64,000 bases of DNA, taken from Rhodocyclaceae bacterium (GTDB lineage Bacteria > Pseudomonadota > Gammaproteobacteria > Burkholderiales > Rhodocyclaceae). Positions 31,331-42,196 of the stretch are shown here, in pieces. Each line of letters begins with the position of its first letter. The first letter of the stretch is position 1. The position numbers and the translations under genes were made by a program. Where the stretch lies: positions 1-64,000 of the forward strand of contig NKXK01000033.1 of assembly GCA_004379165.1 (NCBI GenBank), in the 5' to 3' direction. Under the pieces are notes generated by a model that worked only from the letters and a program-made list of their open reading frames with translations, was not told the origin of the DNA and ran no database searches.

Positions 31331-32412
31331 GACGGATCAAACCTCCTCAGCGCGAGGCCGCAGGCGACCATCAGTGATGAAGCATCCGCCAGCAGGCTGC
31401 GCGCCTTGACGCGATCGGACAGCGTCATGTTGGCAAACGGGTTGGCGATCAGGGTATTGACCTGTGTACGTGTGGCGACGACTTCATCGACACCGGGAAT
31501 CACCGCACACCCGCCGGCGAGCACGATGTGATCAACATGGTTGTACTGTGTGGAGGTGAAGAAAAACTGAAGCGCCCGGGAAATCTCGAGCGCCAAGTTT
31601 TCCATGAATGGATTCAGCAATTCCGCCTCATAATCTTCGGGCAAACTCCCTGTCCGCTTTGCCGCCTCCGCATCTTCCAACGACATGCCGTAATGGCGGG
31701 TGATGTCCTGCGTTAGCTGACTGCCGCCAAAGGCCTGCTCGCGAGCATAGACCTGCAAGCCGTTTCGCAACACTGTCAAGCTCATCACGTTGGCGCCGGC
31801 ATCGATCAGGGCGATAATCTGGTTCTTGCCACCTTCGGGCAACTGGCGTTCGATCAACTCGAAAGCCGACAGGGTGGCGAAGTACTCGACATCAATTACC
31901 GCCGCCTTGAGGCCGGCAGCATCGGCCACAGCAACGCGGTCCTCGACCCGCTCTTTCTTGGATGCCGCGATCAGGACTTCAAGTTCGTCAGGCACCGCAG
32001 GGGCTGGACCAATAATCTGGTAATCAAGATTTACTTCGTCGATGGAAAACGGAATGTACTGGTTCGCTTCCGATTCGACCTGCGCTTCAAGCTCATCTTC
32101 GCGCAATCCATCCGGGACGATGATCTTCTTGGTGATCACCGCCGACCCGGGCAAAGCCATAGCGACGTTCTTGGTCGACGTCCCCATCCGTTTCCAGGCG
32201 CGCTTGACGCAATCCACCACGCCGTCCAAATTGGCGATATTGCCATCGGAGACTGCGTCCTTGGGCAACACCTCAATGGCGTAGCGCTCGACGCGGTACC
32301 CGTCCTTCCCGTTGGCGCTGAGCTCGACTATCTTCACCGCAGACGAGCTGATGTCCAGCCCGATTAGAGATCGCGCCTTGGGATTAAATAACGCTGAGAT
32401 ATCGAAACCCAC
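31327..32412 (-). CDS. pilM: Pilus assembly ATPase-like protein PilM
   Basis: LIGLDISSSAVKIVELS; operon position. Confidence 0.96.
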   Translation of the reverse strand: MGFDISALFNPKARSLIGLDISSSAVKIVELSANGKDGYRVERYAIEVLPKDAVSDGNIANLDGVVDCVKRAWKRMGTSTKNVAMALPGSAVITKKIIVPDGLREDELEAQVESEANQYIPFSIDEVNLDYQIIGPAPAVPDELEVLIAASKKERVEDRVAVADAAGLKAAVIDVEYFATLSAFELIERQLPEGGKNQIIALIDAGANVMSLTVLRNGLQVYAREQAFGGSQLTQDITRHYGMSLEDAEAAKRTGSLPEDYEAELLNPFMENLALEISRALQFFFTSTQYNHVDHIVLAGGCAVIPGVDEVVATRTQVNTLIANPFANMTLSDRVKARSLLADASSLMVACGLALRRFDPS

Positions 32413-32572
32413 CAGACCCCCAAAAAGTCCTTACGGAATACGTAGTTAGCAAAAAAACCAATAATTCACTTCAGATCCTAACAACAACCCCAAGGTGTGT
32501 AAAGCCTTTTCACGGGGGCGCATGGCGGCAGCGTATAATCTGCGCAACTTTATCCGATCCCCTTGACCGACC

Positions 32573-34885
32573 GTGCCCCGACTTCCCCTCGCGCTTCGTT
32601 TTCTGCTCTATCCGCTGCTGCTGCTCGCCGGGTTGGTGGCCATGGGCATCGCGATTGCCCTGATCATTCTGGTACTAGCCTACCCGAATCTGCCCTCGCT
32701 GGAAGTACTGACAGATTATCGTCCCAAAATTCCGCTGCGCGTTTACACCGCCGACGGTCACCTGATTGGTGAGTTTGGCGAAGAACGTCGCGCCGTCGTC
32801 GCCATCGGCGACGTACCGAATGTTATGAAGCACGCCATCCTGGCAGCCGAAGATGATCGGTTTTATCAGCACGGCGGGATCGATTACGCCGGGGTCGCGC
32901 GCGCGGCCGTCGCCAACCTGGCCGGCGGCGGCAAGCGTCAGGGCGCCTCGACGATTACCCAGCAGGTCGCACGCAACTTCTTCCTGAGTACCGAAAAGAC
33001 CTACACGCGCAAAGTTTACGAAGCACTGCTCTCTTACAAGATCGAGAACAATCTTTCAAAGGACCAGATTTTCGAGCTGTATATCAATCAGATATTCCTC
33101 GGCCAGCGGGCCTATGGCTTTGCCGCTGCCGCCCAGATTTACTTTGGCAAGCCGCTGAAAGATATTTCAATTGCCGAAGCTGCCATGCTCGCCGGGCTGC
33201 CGAAAGCACCCTCTGCCTATAACCCGATCGTCAATCCAAAGCGCGCGCGCCTTCGCCAGCAGTATGTCCTGCGTCGCATGCACGAACTGGGTTATATCAA
33301 CGGCACGCAGCACGAAGCCGCACTCAAGGAGCCTCTGGTAGTCAAGCGGGAACTGGCCGACTACGCGGTTCACGCCGAGTATGCGGCAGAGATGGCGCGC
33401 CAGATTACCGCCGAGCGCTTTCCGGAGGATGTTTACTCGCGCGGCATGAAGGTATTCACCACGCTGATCAAGGCCGAACAGGAAGCGGCCTACAATAGCC
33501 TGCGCAAAGGTGTCATGGACTACGACCGGCGACACGGCTACCGCGGCGCCGAATCCTATCTGGAACTCAAGAACATCAAATCGGATCAGGACGAGGCGAT
33601 TGATGAAGCACTGCAGGACATTCCCGATGCCGGCGACCTGATCCCGGCACTGGTGCTTGCTGCTGATGCCAAGCAGATCAAGGCCTACCGCAAGGGCGGG
33701 GAAGTGGTCACTCTGACCGGCGATGCCATGAAATTCGCGGCCAAGATGCTCGATGACAAGGCGCCCGCCAACAAGCGCCTGAAGCGTGGCGCAATCATTC
33801 GTCTGCAGAAGGACGACAAGGGGGCCTGGATGATCAGCCAGCTGCCGGAGGTCGAATCCGCCTTTGTCGCCGTCAGTCCGGCTGATGGCGCCATCCGGGC
33901 ACTGGTCGGCGGCTTCGACTTCAATCGCAACAAGTTCAACCACGTCACCCAAGCCTGGCGACAGCCCGGCTCCAGCTTCAAGCCCTTCATTTATTCCGCA
34001 TCGCTGGAAAAAGGCTACGCGCCGGGGAGCATCATCGCCGATGAACCCATCGTTATTCCGGCCAGCCAGACCGGGGCGCAGGCCTGGGAGCCGCACAACT
34101 ACGATGGAAAATACGAAGGCCCGATGAAAATGCGGACAGCCTTGGCCAAGTCCAAGAACATGGTTTCGATCCGCCTGCTGCAATCCATTGGCACACAGTA
34201 CGCCCAAGACTACGCCACCCGTTTCGGCTTCGATGCCGACAAACATCCGCCCTACCTGACGATGGCTCTGGGCGCCGGCGCGGTTACACCCTGGCAGATG
34301 GTCAGCGGCTACGCCGTCTTCGCCAACGGCGGATTCAAAATCAACCCGTTCATCGTTCGCGAGATCCGCGACGAGCGCAACAATGTCATCGCCCGCGCGG
34401 CAGAAACGCCGGCCGGCGATGAAAGCAGCCGCGCCATCGATCCGCGTAATGCCTTCATGATGGACACCATGTTGCGCGATGTCACCATTTATGGCACCGC
34501 TGCCAAGGCCTCAGCAGCGCTCAAGCGGCAGGATCTGGCGGGCAAGACGGGCACTACCAACGAGTATGTCGATGCCTGGTTCTGCGGCTATCAGATGACT
34601 GTCGCCGGTTGCGCCTGGGTCGGATTCGATCAGCCACGCAAGCTCGGTGACAAGGAAACCGGCGGCGTGGCCGCGCTGCCGATCTGGATCGGCTACATGA
34701 GTCGCGCCTTGAAGGATGTTCCTATGCAGACACCCAGCGCGCCGGAAGGACTGGTCAGCTTCGGCGAAGGCCGCGAACGTAGCTACATCTATGCCGAGAA
34801 TGTCAAACCGAAGGCGGAAGGCGAGGCGGAAGAAGACAACACACCGCTGCCCAAGCCCGACCTGAGCAGCCCGCCCAGCGACTGA
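32573..34885 (+). CDS. mrcA: Penicillin-binding protein 1A (transglycosylase/transpeptidase)
   Basis: AAEDDRFYQHGGID, QGASTITQQVARNFFLS, QPGSSFKPFIYSASLEKG, AGKTGTTNEYVDAWF. Confidence 0.96.
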   Translation: MPRLPLALRFLLYPLLLLAGLVAMGIAIALIILVLAYPNLPSLEVLTDYRPKIPLRVYTADGHLIGEFGEERRAVVAIGDVPNVMKHAILAAEDDRFYQHGGIDYAGVARAAVANLAGGGKRQGASTITQQVARNFFLSTEKTYTRKVYEALLSYKIENNLSKDQIFELYINQIFLGQRAYGFAAAAQIYFGKPLKDISIAEAAMLAGLPKAPSAYNPIVNPKRARLRQQYVLRRMHELGYINGTQHEAALKEPLVVKRELADYAVHAEYAAEMARQITAERFPEDVYSRGMKVFTTLIKAEQEAAYNSLRKGVMDYDRRHGYRGAESYLELKNIKSDQDEAIDEALQDIPDAGDLIPALVLAADAKQIKAYRKGGEVVTLTGDAMKFAAKMLDDKAPANKRLKRGAIIRLQKDDKGAWMISQLPEVESAFVAVSPADGAIRALVGGFDFNRNKFNHVTQAWRQPGSSFKPFIYSASLEKGYAPGSIIADEPIVIPASQTGAQAWEPHNYDGKYEGPMKMRTALAKSKNMVSIRLLQSIGTQYAQDYATRFGFDADKHPPYLTMALGAGAVTPWQMVSGYAVFANGGFKINPFIVREIRDERNNVIARAAETPAGDESSRAIDPRNAFMMDTMLRDVTIYGTAAKASAALKRQDLAGKTGTTNEYVDAWFCGYQMTVAGCAWVGFDQPRKLGDKETGGVAALPIWIGYMSRALKDVPMQTPSAPEGLVSFGEGRERSYIYAENVKPKAEGEAEEDNTPLPKPDLSSPPSD

Positions 34886-35203
34886 TCACGCCAGATTGAC
34901 AGGCTCGCCGGCCTGCTGGCTGGCGAGCGTTGACAGCTTTTGCATCAGTTCGCTGCCATCCCGGGTATCGACCCAGGCTGCGCCCGACCAGCGAAAATGG
35001 AAGCCGCCGGCTTTCGCCGCGACCCAGATTTCGCGGGCGACACCATGCTTGTTGACGATGATCTTGCTGCCATCAGCAAACTCAATCTCAAGGATCCCAC
35101 CTGGCGCCAGCTCGAAATCGAGGTCGGCATCGTTGGCCTCCAGGCCCGCCTCGATCGCCGACATTGCGTCGTCGGCCAGTCGCTTAAATTCGCTTTCTTC
35201 CAT
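34886..35203 (-). CDS. cyaY: Iron donor protein CyaY (frataxin)
   Basis: MEESEFKRLADDAMSAIEAGLE...GGFHFRWSGAAWVDTRDGSELM. Confidence 0.93.
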   Translation of the reverse strand: MEESEFKRLADDAMSAIEAGLEANDADLDFELAPGGILEIEFADGSKIIVNKHGVAREIWVAAKAGGFHFRWSGAAWVDTRDGSELMQKLSTLASQQAGEPVNLA

Positions 35204-35287
35204 CGTGATAACATCCCGTTCCTAACTGAAACACCCTGACAGCCCCGGTCCGTATTCAAGCAGACCCTTCGCACTCCCAAGGTCGCC

Positions 35288-35488
35288 ATGTCCATAACCC
35301 CTGCTGCCCTGCTGCTTGCCGTCACCGCCCTGAGCCTAGCGGGCTGCGGCATGAAAGGCCCGCTCGAACTCCCGCCTGCGCCGGCACCGACGCCGCTACT
35401 CGGCAAACCTGCGGCTGCACCTGCCAAGGCAGAAGGGCCGGATGTTAGCACGCCCACCCGCCCACCTGCCGGCGCGACCACTCAGTGA
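35288..35488 (+). CDS. lptM: LptM-like small lipoprotein
   Basis: LSLAGCGMKGPLELPPAP lipobox and motif; upstream of lysA. Confidence 0.85.
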   Translation: MSITPAALLLAVTALSLAGCGMKGPLELPPAPAPTPLLGKPAAAPAKAEGPDVSTPTRPPAGATTQ

Positions 35489-35495
35489 TCCAAAA

Positions 35496-36776
35496 ATGAC
35501 AAATACTCCCCCGACCCCCGGCCATTTCGCCGTCAAGGACGGTGTCCTGCACGCCGAATCCGTTGCCCTGCCCGCCATTGCCAGCCAGTTCGGCACGCCG
35601 GCCTATGTCTATTCCCGTGGCGCGCTGACCGAATCGCTGCGCGAATTCCAGGACGTGCTCAACGCCCACCCCGCCGGGGCCGGCGCACTGGTTTGCTATG
35701 CCGTCAAAGCCAACTCCAACCTCGCGGTCCTCAATGTCTTCGCCCGCATGGGTGCCGGCTTCGACATCGTTTCCGGGGGCGAACTCAAGCGCGTGCTGGC
35801 CGCCGGCGCTGATCCGAAAAAGGTTGTCTTCTCAGGCGTCGGCAAGACGGCTGCCGAGATGAAGCTGGCGCTCGACGCCGGCATTTTCTGTTTCAACATC
35901 GAATCGATCCCGGAACTGGAGCGCCTGAACGCCGTCGCCGGCAGCTGCGGCAAGCAGGCGCCGGTCAGCCTGCGCGTCAATCCCAACGTCGATCCGAAGA
36001 CCCACCCTTACATCTCGACCGGCCTCAAGGAGGCCAAGTTCGGTGTAGCCTACGAGCATGCCCTTGATCTGTATCGTCGCGCCGCCGCACTGCCCAATAT
36101 CAAGGTCGCCGGCATCGATTGCCACATCGGTTCGCAACTGCTCGACCCGTCGCCTTTCGTCGAGGCCCTCGAACGCATTCTTGCCCTCGTCGATCAACTC
36201 GCTGCCGAAGGCATCCGGCTGCATCACATCGACCTCGGTGGCGGGCTGGGTATCAAGTACAAGGCCGATCAGGTCCAGCCGACCGTCGCCTCTTACCTTA
36301 ATCCGCTGCTCGACAAGCTACAGGATCGTGGCCTGCAGATCGTCCTCGAACCGGGTCGCCGTCTGGTCGGCAATGCCGGTCTGCTGCTGACGCAAGTCGA
36401 GTTTCTCAAGGAGGGCGAGGGCAAGAATTTCGCCATCATCGATGCCGCCATGAACGACCTGATGCGCCCGGCACTTTATGAAGCCTGGCACGACATCAAC
36501 CCGGTCGTGCCGCGTGACGGCACGACGCGCGACTACGACGTCGTCGGCCCGGTCTGCGAAACCGGCGACTTCCTCGGCCAGGCCCGTCCGCTGTGCATCC
36601 AGCCGGGCGACCTGCTGGCGGTGATGTCAGCCGGCGCCTATGGCATGGCCATGGCCTCGAACTACAACACGCGGCCACGTGCCGTCGAGGTGATGGTCGA
36701 TGGCAATGCCGTGCATGTCATCCGTCAGCGCGAAACTATCGAACAACTGTACGCTGGCGAGGCCATCCTTCCGTAA
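35496..36776 (+). CDS. lysA: Diaminopimelate decarboxylase
   Basis: CYAVKANSNLAVL, HIGSQL, EPGRRLVGNAG motifs. Confidence 0.97.
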   Translation: MTNTPPTPGHFAVKDGVLHAESVALPAIASQFGTPAYVYSRGALTESLREFQDVLNAHPAGAGALVCYAVKANSNLAVLNVFARMGAGFDIVSGGELKRVLAAGADPKKVVFSGVGKTAAEMKLALDAGIFCFNIESIPELERLNAVAGSCGKQAPVSLRVNPNVDPKTHPYISTGLKEAKFGVAYEHALDLYRRAAALPNIKVAGIDCHIGSQLLDPSPFVEALERILALVDQLAAEGIRLHHIDLGGGLGIKYKADQVQPTVASYLNPLLDKLQDRGLQIVLEPGRRLVGNAGLLLTQVEFLKEGEGKNFAIIDAAMNDLMRPALYEAWHDINPVVPRDGTTRDYDVVGPVCETGDFLGQARPLCIQPGDLLAVMSAGAYGMAMASNYNTRPRAVEVMVDGNAVHVIRQRETIEQLYAGEAILP

Positions 36777-36788
36777 GGCAAACCGGCA

Positions 36789-37163
36789 GTGAGCGGCATT
36801 CGCATCGACAAGTGGCTGTGGGCAGCACGTTTCTTCAAGACGCGCTCGCTGGCCACCGATGCGGTCAGTGGCGGCAAGGTCAGGCTCAACGACGCACCGA
36901 CCAAGCCGTCCCGTGACGTCAAGGCCGGCGACCGGCTGGAGATCTCCAATGGCGATACACGCTGGCAGGTCGTCGTCCTGGCGCTTTCGGACAAGCGCGG
37001 CCCGGCCCCCGAGGCCCGGCTGCTTTACGAAGAAACCGCCGCCAGCATCGCCGAGCGCGAGGCGGAGCAACAGCGGCGCCAGCTCGCGCGTGAGCCGGCG
37101 GCCGAGATTCACGGCCGGCCGACCAAGCGCGACCGGCGGCAAATCGACCGCTTCGGTCGTTGA
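36789..37163 (+). CDS. hslR: RNA-binding S4-domain heat shock protein 15 (HslR)
   Basis: IRIDKWLWAARFFKTRSLATDAVSGGKVRLND. Confidence 0.9.
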   Translation: MSGIRIDKWLWAARFFKTRSLATDAVSGGKVRLNDAPTKPSRDVKAGDRLEISNGDTRWQVVVLALSDKRGPAPEARLLYEETAASIAEREAEQQRRQLAREPAAEIHGRPTKRDRRQIDRFGR

Positions 37164-37202
37164 GCGGGCTCACCTCCGTGCGCTCAGCGGCTTTTGCGAA
37201 CT

Positions 37203-37233
37203 GCTGCGGTGAACCTGAAAAAACGGCAAAAAC
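37203..37233 (+). repeat. Dispersed intergenic repeat, copy (gctgcggtgaacctgaaaaaacggcaaaaac)
   Basis: Read directly; intergenic between convergent genes. Confidence 0.7.
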
Positions 37234-37239
37234 CAGAGG

Positions 37240-38127
37240 TCACAACACCCAGGCCAGTGCCAGCGGCAGAAAGATCAGTGCTGCAAGGTTGCCGATGAGG
37301 ACAATCGACGCCACCCGTTGCGGTTCCTGCTTGTAACGCTCGGCAAAGAGGAAATTGAGCACCGCCGGCGGCAACGCCCCGAAGACGAACAACATCGCGG
37401 CATCGCGCCCTTGCAAACCCAGCAGGTGGATAACCCCGGCGGCGATGGCCATGCCGGCCAGCGGGCGCAGCAGCGCCGAGCCAACCGCCAGCCGCCATTC
37501 GCCAAAGCTGACATCGGTCATCCGCACCCCAAGCGAGAACAGCAGCAACGGCACCGAGACGTCGCCGAGCATCTTGATCGCGATCAGCGCTGGCTGCCAC
37601 ACGGGAATCTTGAGCACGGCCACTGCCAAACCGGCGATGGCGGCGAAAACTACCGGAATACGCCACAGGGTCAGCACCCGTGTCGTCGGGTCGAGCAGGC
37701 GGGCGCCAAACGAAAAGTGAAGCGTGTTCTCGACCATGAACAGGATCACCGCCGCTGGCAGCGCCGCCTCACCCCAGGCCAGGACGGCAAGTGGCAGGCC
37801 GATGTTGCCGGAATTGTTAAACAGCATCGGCGGCACCAGCGTCTTCGGCTGCACGCCGCAGAGTTTTGCGACTGGCCAGGCAAGCAGGCCACAGGCAGCC
37901 AGCACCAGAAAACCGCCCAGCGCCAGCGGCGCGTAGGCTGCCAGATCGAAGGATTTGCCGGCCATCGCAGCAAAAACCAGCGCCGGCACGAAGACATCCA
38001 TGTTGAGCCGGTTGGCCACCGCCATTTCCGGCTTGTGCTTGCGGGCATAAAAATACCCTGCAGCAACAATGCCGAATATCGGGAACAGGATCGCCAGCAG
38101 GCGAAAGCTCAGGCTGTGCTCGTCCAT
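37240..38127 (-). CDS. AEC-family (auxin efflux carrier-like) transporter
   Basis: Multiple TM; PPMLFNNSGNIGLPLAVLAWGE motif. Confidence 0.85.
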   Translation of the reverse strand: MDEHSLSFRLLAILFPIFGIVAAGYFYARKHKPEMAVANRLNMDVFVPALVFAAMAGKSFDLAAYAPLALGGFLVLAACGLLAWPVAKLCGVQPKTLVPPMLFNNSGNIGLPLAVLAWGEAALPAAVILFMVENTLHFSFGARLLDPTTRVLTLWRIPVVFAAIAGLAVAVLKIPVWQPALIAIKMLGDVSVPLLLFSLGVRMTDVSFGEWRLAVGSALLRPLAGMAIAAGVIHLLGLQGRDAAMLFVFGALPPAVLNFLFAERYKQEPQRVASIVLIGNLAALIFLPLALAWVL

Positions 38128-38158
38128 CGGACGGCCTCGCGGAATCTAAAAATTGGAT

Positions 38159-38185
38159 TGTGCGGGCGGTGCCCCCACCCGCACA
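38159..38185. terminator. Hairpin downstream of hslU
   Basis: tgtgcggg...cccgcaca, 8-bp stem, no strong T-tract. Confidence 0.4.
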
Positions 38186-38198
38186 TCAGGGATAGCCC

Positions 38199-39539
38199 TT
38201 ACAGCACGTAACGCGACAGATCCTCGTCGGCTGCGACCTCGCCAAGCTTTTCATTGACGTAGGCGGCATCGACGGCAATCTGTTCAAGACCGATCTTGCC
38301 GGCTTCGAAAGAAACCTCTTCCAGCAGCTTTTCCATCACCGTATGCAGGCGGCGGGCGCCGATGTTTTCGGTCTTCTCATTCACCTGATAGGCGATCTCG
38401 GCCATGCGGCGGATGCCATCGTCGGCGAAACTCACCGTGACGCCTTCGGTCGCCAGCAAGGCCTGATACTGCTTGGTCAGGCAGGCATCGGTCTGGGTCA
38501 GGATGCACTCAAAGTCCGCCACCGACAGCGAATCCAGCTCGACGCGAATCGGGAAGCGACCCTGAAGTTCCGGAATCAAGTCGGAGGGCTTGGACAGGTG
38601 GAAAGCGCCGGAAGCAATGAACAGGATGTGATCGGTGCGGATCATGCCGTACTTGGTCGATACCGTCGTGCCTTCGACCAGCGGCAACAGGTCGCGCTGC
38701 ACGCCCTGGCGCGAAACGTCCGCCCCCTGGCTGTCGGAGCGGCTGGTCACCTTGTCGATTTCGTCGAGGAAGACGATACCGTTCTGCTCGACGGCCTTCA
38801 CCGCTTCCAGCTTGACCTCCTCGTCATTGACGAGCTTCGCCGCCTCCTCGTCGGTCAGCAGTTTCAGCGCTTCCTTGATCTTCAGCTTGCGCGATTTTTT
38901 CTTGCCGCCGCCCATGTTCTGGAACATGCCCTGAATCTGCTGGGTCAGTTCCTCCATGCCCGGTGGCGCAAAGATTTCAGCCTGCATTGCCGGCGCTGCC
39001 ACCTCAATGTCGATTTCCTTGTCGTCCAGCTCGCCTTCGCGCAGCTTTTTACGGAATTTCTGGCGCGTGGCGTTATCGCCTGCGGTGGACTCGGAATTCT
39101 CGGCAAAAAAGCCCGGACTGCGCGCCGGCGGCAGCAGGGCATCGAGCACGCGCTCCTCGGCGGCGTCTTCAGCCCGCGCACGCATGGACTTGATTGCCCG
39201 CTCGCGCCCCGACTTGATCGCCATCTCGACCAGATCGCGGATGATTGTCTCCACATCGCGACCCACATAGCCCACTTCGGTGAACTTCGTCGCCTCCACC
39301 TTGATGAAAGGCGCATTGGCCAGCCGCGCCAGACGGCGGGCGATTTCGGTCTTGCCGACGCCAGTCGGACCGATCATCAGGATGTTCTTCGGGGTAATTT
39401 CCTGACGCAGCGGCTCAGCCACCTGCGCCCGCCGCCAACGGTTGCGCAGGGCAATGGCAACGGCCTTCTTGGCGTTCTGCTGGCCAACGATGTGCTTGTC
39501 GAGTTCGGAGACGATCTCCTTCGGTGTCATGGTCGTCAT
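38199..39539 (-). CDS. hslU: ATP-dependent protease ATPase subunit HslU
   Basis: [49 protein letters not shown]. Confidence 0.97.
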   Translation of the reverse strand: MTTMTPKEIVSELDKHIVGQQNAKKAVAIALRNRWRRAQVAEPLRQEITPKNILMIGPTGVGKTEIARRLARLANAPFIKVEATKFTEVGYVGRDVETIIRDLVEMAIKSGRERAIKSMRARAEDAAEERVLDALLPPARSPGFFAENSESTAGDNATRQKFRKKLREGELDDKEIDIEVAAPAMQAEIFAPPGMEELTQQIQGMFQNMGGGKKKSRKLKIKEALKLLTDEEAAKLVNDEEVKLEAVKAVEQNGIVFLDEIDKVTSRSDSQGADVSRQGVQRDLLPLVEGTTVSTKYGMIRTDHILFIASGAFHLSKPSDLIPELQGRFPIRVELDSLSVADFECILTQTDACLTKQYQALLATEGVTVSFADDGIRRMAEIAYQVNEKTENIGARRLHTVMEKLLEEVSFEAGKIGLEQIAVDAAYVNEKLGEVAADEDLSRYVL

Positions 39540-40072
39540 TCCAGCGCTTCCAGCGTGAAGTTGGTATTGGTGTAGATGCACAGCTCACCGGCGATGGTCA
39601 GCGATTTGGTGACGATCTCCAACGGCGACAGCGCCGTGTTTTCCAGCAAGGCACGCGCCGCACTCTGCGCATAGGCGCCGCCGGACCCGATGGCGACGAT
39701 GCCATGCTCCGGTTCCAGCACATCGCCGTTGCCGGTGATCACCAGCGAGGATTCACGATCAGCGACCGACAGCATCGCCTCCAGCCGGCGCAGTGCGCGG
39801 TCGGAGCGCCAGTCCTTGGCCAGTTCAACCGCCGAACGGACGAGATTGCCCTGATGCTTTTCCAGCTTGGCCTCGAAACGCTCGAAGAGCGTGAAGGCGT
39901 CCGCCGTGCCGCCGGCGAAACCGGCGAGAATGCGGCCGTTGTACAGACGGCGAACCTTTTTCGCCGTGCCCTTGATGACGATATTGCCCAGCGTGACCTG
40001 GCCGTCGCCGCCCATGGCGACCGAATTGCCGCGACGCACCGACAGGATGGTCGTGCCGTGATATTGCTCCAT
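39536..40072 (-). CDS. hslV: ATP-dependent protease subunit HslV
   Basis: [26 protein letters not shown]. Confidence 0.97.
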   Translation of the reverse strand: MEQYHGTTILSVRRGNSVAMGGDGQVTLGNIVIKGTAKKVRRLYNGRILAGFAGGTADAFTLFERFEAKLEKHQGNLVRSAVELAKDWRSDRALRRLEAMLSVADRESSLVITGNGDVLEPEHGIVAIGSGGAYAQSAARALLENTALSPLEIVTKSLTIAGELCIYTNTNFTLEALE

Positions 40073-40084
40073 ATTTTCCCTGAA

Positions 40085-41392
40085 TCAAGACTTGGGGACG
40101 ATAATACGTGCCTGCTTGTTGAGGCCGACGACAGCCATCAGTTCAGCAACGAGGTGATTCGGGCTGCGAATGACGACGTCGCGCCCAGCCGCCTTGAGCG
40201 GCGCAATGCGATTGACCAGTTGCCCAGCCGAGAAAAAATCGACACGGCGAACCGCGCCAAAATCGAGTACCGGTGCCTCGCTGTTCGCCAGATAGCCGGC
40301 CAGATCATCGAAACGGGCGTTCTTGAGCTCGCCCGACAGATAGTGCGCATCATCTGGCTGAGGTAGCTCCGCGGCGACTACCAGTGCCTGCGGCAGCGCC
40401 TCCCAGGAGGGTGGCGACAGTTCGAAAGTGACAGCGTAATCAACCGCCCGTTCCTCGAACACTTCTTGCGTGGCATGTCGTTGCAGGAGCTCAAGCAGCA
40501 GGCGCCAGGCCGGCTCATGTTCTGCAGTACCCACCTGCAGGCGGTCGCCGAGACGACGGAGCACGGCATCGACGTTGGCCAGCGTCAGCGCCAATTTGCG
40601 CCGGCGGGCCGTGGTCAACAGCGTCGCCAGTTGCCCGGCCACCTCGTCGTCACAGCCGATCAGCTTGGCGCAATCGACCTGGGCGGCAACCTTCTGCTCA
40701 ACCAGACGCGCCAGATCGGCCACCCGCTGCGCGCCTTCTGCAGTCAGCACACCCTGCAAGGACAGCTGACGCACGCCGGCCGGTACCGCAGCGGCAGTGA
40801 CAACCGGCGCCTCGCGCCAGGACGGCGGCGAGGTCTCGCAGGCCTCGGCATATTCAACACACAGGCGGTCAAAAGCAGGGCGGTCACCGGTCACTTGCAG
40901 CAGATCGAACAGCAGATTCCAGAAACGCTTGCCGCCCTCACCGGGGTAGCTGCGGATATAGGCCTCCAGTAAGCCGCGCGCCGCGGCATCCTGGCCATTG
41001 GCGAAGAGCACGACAACCTGTTCGACATCCTCCTGTACCGGGTCACCGCCATGGTCGACGTCGATTGCCATGACATTGGACTCGGTGAAGCTGAGCTCGA
41101 AATCATCGACAGTGAAGTCAATATCACCCGCCACCGGCGCCTTGGCTGCGACTGCAGGCGTATCCGTGACGGGTCTGGCAGCCACCGCGGGCGGCAATAC
41201 CGATTTTTGTGCAGAAATCGAGTCGACCGGAAATGCGAGATCGGGCAAGGGCTCGGCCAGCGGCACGACCTCTTCAACCTGCGGCGGCTTCGGTGCAAGC
41301 ACCTCCGGCATCGGCGCAGGCGCCCGTGGACGCGCGGCTTTTCGTTCCGGCATCTTTTCAGGCTTTTTGAAGAAGGAAAAAACCATCAGCAC
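40085..41392 (-). CDS. STAS-like domain protein with duplicated helical/STAS module
   Basis: 435 aa; two copies of a ...LLxLLQ...VxYAxxxExSPPSWxxxP module each followed by a STAS/MlaB-like segment. Confidence 0.6.
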   Translation of the reverse strand: MLMVFSFFKKPEKMPERKAARPRAPAPMPEVLAPKPPQVEEVVPLAEPLPDLAFPVDSISAQKSVLPPAVAARPVTDTPAVAAKAPVAGDIDFTVDDFELSFTESNVMAIDVDHGGDPVQEDVEQVVVLFANGQDAAARGLLEAYIRSYPGEGGKRFWNLLFDLLQVTGDRPAFDRLCVEYAEACETSPPSWREAPVVTAAAVPAGVRQLSLQGVLTAEGAQRVADLARLVEQKVAAQVDCAKLIGCDDEVAGQLATLLTTARRRKLALTLANVDAVLRRLGDRLQVGTAEHEPAWRLLLELLQRHATQEVFEERAVDYAVTFELSPPSWEALPQALVVAAELPQPDDAHYLSGELKNARFDDLAGYLANSEAPVLDFGAVRRVDFFSAGQLVNRIAPLKAAGRDVVIRSPNHLVAELMAVVGLNKQARIIVPKS

Positions 41393-41431
41393 TCCGCGAT
41401 CAGAAGCGTTGTTTTAGCACGCCGCAAGACG

Positions 41432-42196
41432 TCATGCAATGAGCACGCCGAAGAACACCAGTACGATGGCGAGCATCGGCCCGAACGGCTGATCGAAATA
41501 GAGCGCCAGGCTAAAGGCCAGAAGGTAGGCAGCCAGGCCGATGACCAACGACCAGCAAATGCCGGCGCGCCACGACGCCGCGCGCCGGAACGCCAGCCAG
41601 GGGGGTATGAAGACCAGTGCGAAGGCGCCCATCACCCCCAGACTCATGGTCGCCAGCGCCAGGCTGAGGGCTGCCAGGACATCGAAACCCAGCTGCGTCG
41701 GCCACGCCGACAATCCACGGATGCGGAAAAAATCCGGATACAGATGGGCGAGCAAAAGTTGTTGCGACAGGCGCCACAGCACCAGCAGACCAATTGCCGT
41801 GCCCGCCACGACCAGTTGCAGCATGGCCGCATCGGCAAAATACAGCTGGCCATCGAACATTGCATGCCCCAGACGCTCGGCCAGCGGGTGGTTGGCGGCG
41901 ACGAGGACCGCCACGGCCCAGCCGCCGAGCAACATCAGTGCATAGCCGGCGCCACCGCTGAGTCGCGCGGCAAACAGGCGCTTGCCGACGCCGGCCAGCA
42001 CCGCCGCACCGACCCCGCCAATCGCAGGCGGCAGGCTGCCAATCAACCCGAGCAGTGCGCCGCCCGCTGCAAGATGGGCATACGCCAGCGCCGCCAGCCA
42101 CTCCTCGCGCAAGCGCAGGTAGGCGCCGAGCACCGGCAGCAAGACGGCCAGTAGCAGCCCGGTTAAAAATGGAATCAGGAAGAGCTCATGCCACAT
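41432..42196 (-). CDS. znuB: Zinc/manganese ABC transporter permease (ZnuB-like)
   Basis: Polytopic ABC-3-like protein adjacent to ATPase and metal-binding protein genes. Confidence 0.82.
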   Translation of the reverse strand: MWHELFLIPFLTGLLLAVLLPVLGAYLRLREEWLAALAYAHLAAGGALLGLIGSLPPAIGGVGAAVLAGVGKRLFAARLSGGAGYALMLLGGWAVAVLVAANHPLAERLGHAMFDGQLYFADAAMLQLVVAGTAIGLLVLWRLSQQLLLAHLYPDFFRIRGLSAWPTQLGFDVLAALSLALATMSLGVMGAFALVFIPPWLAFRRAASWRAGICWSLVIGLAAYLLAFSLALYFDQPFGPMLAIVLVFFGVLIA

